A stretch of DNA of 10,439 bases from JAAYWY01 sp050945275 (GTDB lineage: Bacteria > Bacillota > DTU030 > DUMP01). Positions 1 to 5,917 of the stretch are shown here, in pieces. The stretch spans positions 1 to 10,439 of the forward strand of contig JBMNSQ010000055.1 in NCBI GenBank assembly GCA_050945275.1, read 5' to 3'. Both the position numbers and the translations under genes were made by a program. The notes beneath the pieces were generated by a model. The model was not told where the DNA came from, ran no database searches, and was given only the letters and a program-made list of their open reading frames with translations. Within the stretch, counting starts at the first letter, position 1. Each line of letters begins with the position of its first letter.

Positions 1-21
1 GAAGCCGGACTGGTGTCTTAA
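1..21 (+). CDS. Possible 3' end of an upstream gene (six codons and a stop)
   Basis: Frame 1 reads EAGLVS followed by TAA. In related genomes the gene before carD is usually radA or disA, but seven codons are too few to tell them apart. Another frame is open over positions 2-112, so the frame choice is itself uncertain. No clear terminator hairpin follows before the carD promoter. Confidence 0.2.
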   Translation, partial: EAGLVS

Positions 22-92
22 TAATTACCATCAACTATTTTTATGGGTGTCTTGCCTACTAGATCTTGACACAGACGAGGATTCGCTATTCA

Positions 93-121
93 TTGACAGC
101 TTTTGGGGCCTATGATATAAT
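93..121 (+). promoter_or_regulatory. Consensus sigma-A promoter for carD
   Basis: The -35 TTGACA (93-98) and the -10 TATAAT (116-121) both match consensus exactly and are separated by the optimal 17 nt. Transcription should start near 128, giving a leader of about 60 nt before carD. Another TTGACA (66-71) lies upstream without a good -10 partner. Confidence 0.85.
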
Positions 122-128
122 CAAAATC

Positions 129-157
129 TTGACATGATCGGCCCATTGTGCTAACAT
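129..157 (+). promoter_or_regulatory. Possible second, downstream promoter for carD
   Basis: A second exact TTGACA (129-134) is followed after 17 nt by TAACAT (152-157), a weaker -10 that keeps the key A at position 2 and T at position 6. It would start transcription near 164, just before the carD ribosome binding site. It overlaps the initially transcribed region of the stronger promoter. It may be a real tandem promoter or chance. Confidence 0.4.
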
Positions 158-188
158 TTTATTGTATAGTAGCGTGGGAGGCGGATGT

Positions 189-668
189 ATGTTCAAAGTA
201 GGCGATAAAGTAGTATACCCCATGCATGGGGCAGGAATTATTGAGGCTATTGAAGAGCGTGAGTTTTTAGGAGAAAAACGCCATTACTATGTTATGCGAA
301 TGCCCATTGGTGATATGAAGGTTATGGTCCCCACTGACTCTACCGAAGAAGTTGGCTTAAGAAGTGTTATGACAAACGATGATGTCCAGCAGGTGTTAGA
401 TATCTTGCGGAGTGAGCGGACCAAGATGTCCAATAATTGGAACCGACGCTACCGGGCTAATATGGAGAAAATAAAAAGTGGAAACGCTTTTGAACTAGCT
501 GAAGTGGTACGTAACCTTATACACCGCGAGCAAGAAAAAGGTCTTTCCAGCGGAGAAAAGAAAATGTTAGACAGCGCCAGGCAAATATTAGTGAGCGAGC
601 TGGTGTTGGCTCAGGACATAGAAGAAGAGGAGGCAGAGAACCTGGTCGATCGGTTGGCTGCCAACTAA
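189..668 (+). CDS. carD: CarD/CdnL-family RNA polymerase-binding transcription regulator
   Basis: This 159-residue protein has the usual CarD length. The N-terminal RNA polymerase-interacting domain (about 1-60, CarD_TRCF fold) opens with MFKVGDKVVYPMHGAG, typical of the family. This domain contacts the beta subunit beta1 lobe. The helical C-terminal domain (about 65-159) carries NNWNRRYRANMEK. Its Trp84 aligns with Mycobacterium tuberculosis CarD Trp85, which wedges into the upstream edge of the transcription bubble and stabilises open complexes. The conserved GLSSGEKKMLDSARQIL segment follows. The ATG at 189 is preferred over an in-frame ATG at 162, because GGGAGG (176-181) sits 7 nt before it and the family begins here. 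The gene is monocistronic: it has a strong promoter upstream and a terminator directly after the stop. Like other CarD proteins it probably acts globally at stable RNA and housekeeping promoters; that role is inferred from the family. Confidence 0.95.
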   Translation: MFKVGDKVVYPMHGAGIIEAIEEREFLGEKRHYYVMRMPIGDMKVMVPTDSTEEVGLRSVMTNDDVQQVLDILRSERTKMSNNWNRRYRANMEKIKSGNAFELAEVVRNLIHREQEKGLSSGEKKMLDSARQILVSELVLAQDIEEEEAENLVDRLAAN

Positions 669-705
669 GACGGTGGTCAGCGCAGGTCTGACCGCTGTTT
701 GTTTT
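669..705 (+). terminator. Rho-independent terminator of carD
   Basis: The stem 669-680 pairs with 688-699 over about 12 bp, including GGTCAG/CTGACC and some G-U pairs. The loop is 7 nt, and the T-rich tract TTTGTTTT (698-705) follows. It begins immediately after the carD stop codon. Confidence 0.85.
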
Positions 706-813
706 AGTGGGGCTTGCATTTAGTAATTAAAGTGTATTAACCTCATTTATAGCTTATACTAGGAAATAATACAAAACTAACTTTAATAAAAGACGATAAT
801 TGGGACTATTTAA

Positions 814-843
814 TTGCCAAAGAGGTAACAACTGGGTTATACT
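814..843 (+). promoter_or_regulatory. Probable sigma-A promoter for yacL
   Basis: TTGCCA (814-819), an 18-nt spacer and TATACT (838-843) predict a start near 850, about 20 nt before the yacL start codon. A start there rules out the TTG at 851 as a useful initiation codon. Another TATACT at 755-760 has no good -35. The rest of this A/T-rich gap (706-813) shows nothing else I can support. Confidence 0.55.
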
Positions 844-871
844 GTAAACATTGGGAAAGGAGGTGCAAGCT

Positions 872-1996
872 GTGCTTAAAGGATTCTCGCAGGTCTTTAT
901 TGGACTTATAGGCATACTTGTTGGTTATCAACTCTCACTAATAAGTGTTCCTATCTTATCTGCGGTCCTAAACATCGGTTTAAGCGCACCCCTATATATT
1001 AGCATAATCGTATTTGGAGGGCTTGCAGGCGGAATTATTTTTTTTCTTTTGGCTCCTTCTGTGATCAAACAACTTGTTCGCCTGGTGGATTGGTCGGAGT
1101 CACGTCTACAAAAGATGCCAGCTACTGATATTATTTCGGGCGTGGTAGGGCTTTTGGCCGGGCTCCTTATTGCAAATCTTCTTAGCTTACCATTTGGACG
1201 GCTGCCGATGGTGGGGCCGTTTATTCCGGTGTTGGCCAATATTGTCTTTGGTTATGTCGGCATGAATGTGGCAGTAAAGAAAAAAGAAGACATATGGACG
1301 TTCCTTGTATCTTTACCACGACTGGGACGAGACAAAGAAAAAGAGAAGGACCAGGTTGCTGACTATGGACGGAAAGAGCCAAGGACAGCATCCCCTAAGA
1401 TACTAGATACCAGTGTGATTATCGATGGTCGCATTGCCGATGTAGCCAAGAGTGGTTTTTTAGAAGGGCCGCTGATAATACCTAATTTTGTCCTGCAAGA
1501 GCTGCGGCATATCGCCGATTCGTCCGATGTGCTCAAACGCAACCGTGGTCGTCGTGGTTTAGATATCCTAAATCGTATCCAAAAAGAGCTGGATGTAGAA
1601 GTTATTATTTCTGATCGTGATTACGACGACGTATCTGAAGTGGACTCCAAGTTGCTGCGTTTGGCCCAGGATCTAACCGGTAGTATTCTCACCAACGACT
1701 ACAACCTGAACAAGGTAGCTGAGCTTCAGGGAGTACAGGTGCTTAATATCAACGAACTGGCTAACGCGGTTAAGCCAGTGGTGCTACCGGGAGAAGAGAT
1801 GCTAGTTCATGTGATCAAAGACGGGAAAGAAACAGGCCAGGGAGTCGCGTATTTAGATGACGGGACAATGATTGTAGTCGACGGCGGACGCCGCCATATT
1901 GGAGAAAATATCGGTGTATTGGTGACCAGTGTGCTGCAGACGGCGGCTGGCAGAATGATTTTTGCTAAGCCGAAAGCAGTTGAAAAAGCCATGTAA
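872..1996 (+). CDS. yacL: Membrane-anchored PIN/TRAM-domain protein (YacL family, probable RNase)
   Basis: The 374-residue protein has an N-terminal membrane region (about 1-135, up to four hydrophobic helices). A charged linker (about 136-172) is followed by a PIN nuclease domain (about 175-295) and a C-terminal TRAM RNA-binding domain (about 306-368). The PIN domain keeps its metal-binding acidic residues: Asp179 in ILDTSVIIDGR, Glu210 in VLQEL, Asp258 in EVDSKLL and Asp276 in LTNDYN. The family architecture matches B. subtilis YacL, whose exact substrate is not settled; a membrane-tethered endoribonuclease is the reasonable inference. The GTG at 872 is chosen because AAAGGAGGTG (856-865) lies just before it, inside the longer frame that opens at TTG 851. 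A terminator follows at once, so the gene seems to be transcribed alone. It occupies its usual place upstream of ispD. Confidence 0.93.
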   Translation: MLKGFSQVFIGLIGILVGYQLSLISVPILSAVLNIGLSAPLYISIIVFGGLAGGIIFFLLAPSVIKQLVRLVDWSESRLQKMPATDIISGVVGLLAGLLIANLLSLPFGRLPMVGPFIPVLANIVFGYVGMNVAVKKKEDIWTFLVSLPRLGRDKEKEKDQVADYGRKEPRTASPKILDTSVIIDGRIADVAKSGFLEGPLIIPNFVLQELRHIADSSDVLKRNRGRRGLDILNRIQKELDVEVIISDRDYDDVSEVDSKLLRLAQDLTGSILTNDYNLNKVAELQGVQVLNINELANAVKPVVLPGEEMLVHVIKDGKETGQGVAYLDDGTMIVVDGGRRHIGENIGVLVTSVLQTAAGRMIFAKPKAVEKAM

Positions 1997-2002
1997 AGCA
2001 CC

Positions 2003-2030
2003 AAGAGAGCGGCCTCGGGGCCGCTTTTTC
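2003..2030 (+). terminator. Rho-independent terminator of yacL
   Basis: The GC-rich stem AGCGGCC/GGCCGCT (2008-2014 with 2019-2025) has a TCGG tetraloop, followed by TTTTTC. A/T pairs extend the stem downward. It lies 12 nt after the yacL stop and separates yacL from ispD. Confidence 0.93.
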
Positions 2031-2108
2031 TAGTTTAGCAGATTCTAGCTACATTGGCCGAAGAACCTTGGTAGGTTAATTAAAGATTTACTGGGAAGGA
2101 GAGCACTT

Positions 2109-2834
2109 GTGGTGCAAGAGACTTATGCCGTGGTAGTAGCGGCCGGAAGTGGTCGGCGCCTGGGGAGTGAAGTACCAAAGCAGTACTTGCCACTGGCCGG
2201 AAAGCCATTACTGATACATTCATTGGTTAGTCTAAACTCTCATAGTCAAGTTGATGCTATCGTGCTCGTGGTAGGACCAGGGTGGGAGGAGCGAGGACGC
2301 CAGTTGGCTCATAAGTACAAGATTAATAAACTGACCACGGTGATAACCGGTGGCCAGCAGCGGCAGCAATCGGTGTACCGGGGTTTGCTAGCTGTTCCTA
2401 ATCACGGGAAGATAGTGCTTATTCACGACGGAGCTCGACCGTTTTTGGCTGCCGACCTTATTAGCCGGATGATTACAGCTGCTCGCCGAACCGGTGCAGC
2501 TGTGCCTGTGATCCCGGTAAAAGATACCGTCAAGGTAATCGGACCGGGAGGCTTCATCAAAGAAACATTAGACAGAAGCCAGTTGGTGGCAGCTCAAACC
2601 CCACAATCATTTTTGCGTGACGTTATTATCAAAGCTCATCAAGATGCAGCAGCGGAAAGATTTGCCGGGACGGATGATGCTATGTTAGTGGAGAAAATGG
2701 GGTTGCCGGTAGAAATGGTACCAGGAGACGAAAATAATATCAAAATTACTACGCCGCTAGATTTACAGTGGGCTAAGTTGATGCTAGGGAAAAGTGACGA
2801 GGAGAGGGAGGTGTCGAGATGCGAGTTGGAATAG
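2109..2834 (+). CDS. ispD: 2-C-methyl-D-erythritol 4-phosphate cytidylyltransferase
   Basis: IspD joins CTP and MEP to give CDP-ME in the cytosolic MEP isoprenoid pathway. The 241-residue protein is full length (B. subtilis and E. coli forms are about 230-236). The nucleotide-binding signature VVAAGSGRRLG is at about 8-18, with PKQYLPLAGKP directly after it. HDGARPF is at about 105-111, followed by VPVIPVKDTVK, the RSQLVAAQTPQSF segment, TDDAML and GDENNIKITTPLDL near the C terminus. The start is GTG at 2109 (a second GTG at 2112 is possible), with AAGGAG at 2096-2101. No strong promoter is visible in 2031-2108; the best match is the weak TTGGCC (2054-2059). The last 16 nt overlap ispF, which suggests translational coupling of consecutive pathway genes. 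Confidence 0.98.
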   Translation: MVQETYAVVVAAGSGRRLGSEVPKQYLPLAGKPLLIHSLVSLNSHSQVDAIVLVVGPGWEERGRQLAHKYKINKLTTVITGGQQRQQSVYRGLLAVPNHGKIVLIHDGARPFLAADLISRMITAARRTGAAVPVIPVKDTVKVIGPGGFIKETLDRSQLVAAQTPQSFLRDVIIKAHQDAAAERFAGTDDAMLVEKMGLPVEMVPGDENNIKITTPLDLQWAKLMLGKSDEEREVSRCELE

Positions 2835-3316
2835 GGTTTGATGTCCATGCTTTTTCTGTCGGCCGACCACTGGTTATCGGGGGAGTTAAGATTCCCTTTG
2901 AGCGAGGATTAACCGGTCACTCCGATGCCGACGTACTTATTCATGCCGTGGCCGATGCCCTACTAGGAGCTGCCGGACAGCGCGATATTGGCCACCATTT
3001 TCCTGATAACGATCTAACTTTAGCTGGTATTTCAAGCCTAGTGATACTGCAGCAAGTGAGAGAGAGGATCTGCGCTGCCGGTTATAGCATAGGAAATATT
3101 GACAGCGTAGTCATAGCTCAAAAGCCAAAACTTAGCCCATACATTGAGAAGATGCGCTTGGCTATAGCCACGACTCTTAGCATAAAACCCGAGCAGGTGA
3201 TGATAAAAGCCACCACCACCGAAAAACTTGGATTCATTGGCCGCGGTGAAGGCATCGCCTCCCAGGCGGTATGCATCTTGAACTCATATTCAGGGGTTAA
3301 ACACCAAGGTCATTAA
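2819..3316 (+). CDS. ispF: 2-C-methyl-D-erythritol 2,4-cyclodiphosphate synthase
   Basis: IspF cyclises CDP-ME 2-phosphate to MEcPP with loss of CMP. The 165-residue length is normal for this trimeric enzyme. The start MRVGIGFDVHAF carries the metal ligands Asp8 and His10. The third metal ligand is the His of GHSDADVLIHAVADALLG. Next come DIGHHFPD, the QKPKLSPYI segment and the closing ATTTEKLGFIGRGEGIA signature. The ATG at 2819 is preceded by AGGGAGG (2805-2811) inside the end of ispD, and the two frames overlap by 16 nt. IspE, which acts between IspD and IspF in the pathway, is not in the window, as is usual in this group. Confidence 0.98.
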   Translation: MRVGIGFDVHAFSVGRPLVIGGVKIPFERGLTGHSDADVLIHAVADALLGAAGQRDIGHHFPDNDLTLAGISSLVILQQVRERICAAGYSIGNIDSVVIAQKPKLSPYIEKMRLAIATTLSIKPEQVMIKATTTEKLGFIGRGEGIASQAVCILNSYSGVKHQGH

Positions 3317-3451
3317 AGCTAAAAGTAACACCGACCGGCTTATTAGCTATGTAAATGGACTTGTAGGTGTTCTCCAGCGGCGCATTACGACCATAATTCA
3401 ACAAGACATACTCACTAATGTATAAAAGTTGGCGCTTTGGTTATAATGGCG

Positions 3452-3479
3452 ATGTGGGACATGGTTGTCCTACATTTTT
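3452..3479 (+). terminator. Terminator-like hairpin between ispF and the RlpA-like gene
   Basis: ATGTGGGAC (3452-3460) pairs with GTCCTACAT (3467-3475) over 9 bp, including one G-U pair. The loop is 6 nt and TTTTT (3475-3479) follows. It probably ends the ispD-ispF transcript about 135 nt after the ispF stop. A perfect TATAAT (3442-3447) without a clear -35 sits just upstream. If that -10 is used, the hairpin would be at the very 5' end of the next transcript, so an attenuator is a second reading. Confidence 0.6.
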
Positions 3480-3489
3480 ACTTCTAAGC

Positions 3490-3510
3490 GGCGCACCATA
3501 AAGGTACGCC
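3490..3510 (+). promoter_or_regulatory. Hairpin directly abutting the ribosome binding site of the RlpA-like gene
   Basis: GGCGCACC (3490-3497) and GGTACGCC (3503-3510) form a stem with one C-A mismatch and a 5-nt ATAAA loop. The last stem base touches AAAGGAGG (3511-3518). The hairpin could tune initiation of the downstream gene or stabilise its mRNA 5' end. No T tract follows, so it is not a terminator. Whether it is functional is inference. Confidence 0.35.
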
Positions 3511-3523
3511 AAAGGAGGTTGAC

Positions 3524-4339
3524 ATGAAAACCAAGGCCCATCCTGGCCTTACCGTCGGTATTGTAATAGCGGCTATTGTCTGGGGTTGCTTTTTGGCGTG
3601 GGGCCATTCACAGACCAACCGAACATCATCGACGGTAATAGCCAAGGCGCAAAGCTTAAGTAGACCCGAATCAGTCCAACTGCGGTGGGGTCAAGAGCAC
3701 GGGCAGAAGCTTCCTGAAATAGTTGTAAATGGAAATGTGGTGCTTCGAATAAGGTCAGCTGCCGGAGGCTACACGCCGTGGCAGCGAGGCGAGCTGGTAA
3801 TGACGCGATTTAAAGAAGCGCTTAAGACAGAAACCAATGTTAGTGAAATCATGCCAGGGTTTGAGAACGGTGAGGTAGTAATTAGAGCGGGACCAAAGCT
3901 CCTAGTTACAGTGGATCAAGGTAGCGCCCAGGCTAACAAAACGCCAGCACCGTACTTGGCCCTAGCTTGGGCCAACAATATCCGCAGTAGCTTAGGTGTT
4001 AATCCGCTCAAGCAAGAGGAAGCATGGCAGACCCTTAGCCGCGGACGATCCGTTACGGCTCGTGCTTCCTGGTACGGCCCCCGCTTTCATGGTCGGCCAA
4101 CTGCTAGCGGAGAAATTTACGACCAGAATGTGTATACTGCTGCTCACCGTACGTTGCCTTTTGGTACCTTAGTGCTAGTGAGTAACCCTACCACCAAAAA
4201 GTCGGTACTGGTTCGTATTAATGACCGTGGTCCCTTTATAGAAGGGCGAAGTATTGATTTGTCGCGAGCAGCGGCCAGAGCAATCGGTATGGAGCAGTCG
4301 GGTGTGGCCGACATACAAATGGCTATCATTGGCCCGTAA
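3524..4339 (+). CDS. Secreted RlpA-like double-psi beta-barrel protein
   Basis: The 271-residue protein starts with a signal-peptide-like segment: basic MKTKAH, then a hydrophobic core at about 9-26. Cys22 follows V-W-G, a poor lipobox, so lipidation is doubtful. Residues about 60-160 form a separate domain I do not recognise; it begins PEIVVNGNVVLRIRS and contains a WQRGELVMTRFKEAL helix. The C-terminal domain (about 176-271) is a clear RlpA-type double-psi beta-barrel, with ASWYGPRFHGRPTASGE, then His208 in TAAHRTLPFGT, then Asp234 in RINDRGPF, and a final SIDLSRAAARAIGM. His and Asp at these places are conserved in RlpA lytic transglycosylases that cleave naked peptidoglycan. A SPOR domain, found in proteobacterial RlpA, is absent. 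The ATG at 3524 has AGGAGG (3513-3518) 5 nt upstream. A role in wall or spore-cortex remodelling is inferred. Confidence 0.85.
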   Translation: MKTKAHPGLTVGIVIAAIVWGCFLAWGHSQTNRTSSTVIAKAQSLSRPESVQLRWGQEHGQKLPEIVVNGNVVLRIRSAAGGYTPWQRGELVMTRFKEALKTETNVSEIMPGFENGEVVIRAGPKLLVTVDQGSAQANKTPAPYLALAWANNIRSSLGVNPLKQEEAWQTLSRGRSVTARASWYGPRFHGRPTASGEIYDQNVYTAAHRTLPFGTLVLVSNPTTKKSVLVRINDRGPFIEGRSIDLSRAAARAIGMEQSGVADIQMAIIGP

Positions 4340-4371
4340 CGGCAGGCACTTTTAAAGTGCCTGCCGTTTTT
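4338..4371 (+). terminator. Strong Rho-independent terminator after the RlpA-like gene
   Basis: A near-perfect inverted repeat pairs 4338-4352 with 4354-4368 around T4353, with core GGCAGGCACTTT/AAAGTGCCTGCC. It runs into a T tract (4367-4371). It starts within the stop codon. Its last T residues also belong to a TTGACA (4370-4375) lying 28 nt before the gltX -10, too far to be that promoter's -35. Confidence 0.95.
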
Positions 4372-4379
4372 GACATTGC

Positions 4380-4409
4380 TTGTTACTTAGCCAGACAGCA
4401 TGGTATAAT
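4380..4409 (+). promoter_or_regulatory. Extended -10 sigma-A promoter for the gltX operon
   Basis: TATAAT (4404-4409) is preceded by TGG (4401-4403), giving the extended -10 motif TGnTATAAT. A moderate -35 TTGTTA (4380-4385) is 18 nt upstream. The start is expected near 4416, leaving a leader of only about 26 nt. That leaves no room for a T-box, so gltX is not controlled by a tRNA-sensing leader here. Confidence 0.75.
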
Positions 4410-4441
4410 GAAAAGACTAGACCCAAGGGAGGCCGGCTGTT

Positions 4442-5902
4442 TTGGATGAGGTACGTGTTAGGTTTGCCCCTAGCCCAACTGGTCCGCTCAAACTAGGGGG
4501 AGCGCGAACGGCGCTTTTTAATTGGCTGTATGCTAAGGCGTCGGGTGGCAAGTTGATCTTAAGAAGCGAGAACGTAGATCGGGAACGTACTTGCCCCGAA
4601 ATTGAGTCATCTATTTTGGCTGATTTGGCTTGGCTCGGTATAAACTGGGATGAGGGCCCAGACAAAGGCGGATCTTATGGTCCTTATCGGCAGTCCGAGC
4701 GAGAAGACATCTATACTCGTTTTACTAAACGATTAATCGAGGATGGGTTAGCTTACCAGTGTTTCTGCAGCGAACAGGAGCTAGCCGACCAACGACGGGA
4801 GATGCTTTCTCACGGTGAAACACCGCGTTACACAGGGCGATGTCGCAGTTTAGCTGTGGAAGACCGAGAGCGACTCATCGCTGACGGACGAAAACCGGTG
4901 GTACGCTTTCGTGTTACCGGAGGCAAAAAAGTTAGTTTTTTCGACTTAATCCGAGGTGAGGTAAGCTTCGGTACAGAGAGCTTTAATGATTTTATTATTG
5001 TGAAGGCTGACGGCTTACCAACGTATAATATGGCAGTGGTACTGGATGACCACCTAATGGGGATTACTCATGTTATTAGAGGAGATGAACACCTGGGAAA
5101 CACCGCTCGGCAGATCCTCCTTTACGAGGCGTTAGGCTGGCGGCCACCCCAATTCGCTCACTTACCAGGGCTAGAGGATGAGGATCGACGCCTATCCGTT
5201 ACAATCGGCGCTGGCACAATAAACGAGTACCGGGAGCGCGGTTATCTCCCGGAGACTTTAGTTAATTTTCTTATTCTGCTTGGTTGGGAAGGAAAGGAAA
5301 AGGACATTTTCACTTTACAGGAAGCAGCAGATAGCTTTCAGTTGGACCAGGTAACTAAACATTCGGTTATGTTTAGTCCGGCCAAATTAAAAGAGATCAA
5401 CAACTATTATCTTAAAAAAAGTACCCCCCAGCGGGTATTAGAGCTTATTTTGCCCCATTTGCAAAAGGCCGGCTATGTGGGTGACCCTACTACTGTTGAG
5501 AAGGAATGGTTGCTAAAATTGGCTGATGCTATGCGTGGGGAGCTTGGCGAAGTGTCCGAGATAATAGACAAGGCAGCTTTCTTTTTTGTACAGGAGCCAG
5601 AGCCAGAAAATGTTAGAGCTCGGCAGGTGCTAAGAGAAGAGCAAGTTCCTTTGGTATTCGCCACATTGGGAGAACGGCTGGATAACTTAGATGAGTTCAA
5701 ACCGACAAAAATCCGTACTCTTTTAAGGCAGCTATGTAAGGACCTTAACCTGACCACACGACGTGTGTACCTCCCCACGCGGATAGCGCTTACCGGAGCG
5801 TTAAAAGGGCCGGAAATATTTAACATTATTGCTCTTCTTGGACCGGAGAAGGTAAGAGCTCGCCTTAAAGCAGCTCTTAGGCTAAGTCACCAGAGGATGT
5901 AG
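4442..5902 (+). CDS. gltX: Glutamyl-tRNA synthetase homologue with degenerate catalytic signatures
   Basis: Full-length (486 residues) class Ib GluRS fold: catalytic domain about 1-310, helical anticodon-binding region about 320-486. Normal GluRS charges tRNA-Glu with glutamate using ATP. Kept are RFAPSPTG (7-14), GGARTALFNWLY, the zinc-type site (Cys107, Cys109, Cys134), PTYNMAVVLDDHLMGITHVI and the likely glutamate contacts Arg7, Glu43, Tyr195 and Arg213. Changed are the class I signatures. The HIGH equivalent reads PLKLGG, with Lys17 for His. IEDTD reads SENVD (42-46). KLSKRHG reads RLSVTIG (250-256), with Val253 for the second Lys. The usual WMN near 318 is EIN. No frameshift or stop interrupts the frame. 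It starts at TTG 4442, 9 nt after AAGGGAGG (4425-4432); the ATG at 4446 is out of frame. It heads the operon, 15 nt before cysS. Family is certain; catalytic activity is doubtful. Confidence 0.9.
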   Translation: MDEVRVRFAPSPTGPLKLGGARTALFNWLYAKASGGKLILRSENVDRERTCPEIESSILADLAWLGINWDEGPDKGGSYGPYRQSEREDIYTRFTKRLIEDGLAYQCFCSEQELADQRREMLSHGETPRYTGRCRSLAVEDRERLIADGRKPVVRFRVTGGKKVSFFDLIRGEVSFGTESFNDFIIVKADGLPTYNMAVVLDDHLMGITHVIRGDEHLGNTARQILLYEALGWRPPQFAHLPGLEDEDRRLSVTIGAGTINEYRERGYLPETLVNFLILLGWEGKEKDIFTLQEAADSFQLDQVTKHSVMFSPAKLKEINNYYLKKSTPQRVLELILPHLQKAGYVGDPTTVEKEWLLKLADAMRGELGEVSEIIDKAAFFFVQEPEPENVRARQVLREEQVPLVFATLGERLDNLDEFKPTKIRTLLRQLCKDLNLTTRRVYLPTRIALTGALKGPEIFNIIALLGPEKVRARLKAALRLSHQRM

Positions 5903-5917
5903 AAAGGAGAATGATAC

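Noticed and set aside
2..112. Open frame at the left edge that could be the end of an upstream gene
   Set aside because: It extends through the -35 box of the carD promoter and shows no recognisable protein sequence. The short frame ending at 21 is the more economical reading, though also weak.
928..1239. Reverse-strand open frame of 103 codons opposite yacL
   Set aside because: It lies wholly opposite a well-supported gene, has no ribosome binding site I can see and resembles no family. It is a shadow frame.
4372..4441. T-box or other tRNA-sensing leader before gltX-cysS
   Set aside because: The predicted leader is only about 26 nt, and no T-box consensus or antiterminator is present.
5473..5826. 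Reverse-strand open frame of 117 codons opposite gltX
   Set aside because: Its Ser/Arg-rich, low-information translation mirrors the gltX coding strand. I see no start signals.
4442..5902. GluQRS (YadB) or GlnRS as alternative identity for gltX
   Set aside because: GluQRS lacks the anticodon-binding domain present here. The bacterial GluRS-type C-terminal helical domain rules out GlnRS, which has beta-barrel anticodon domains.
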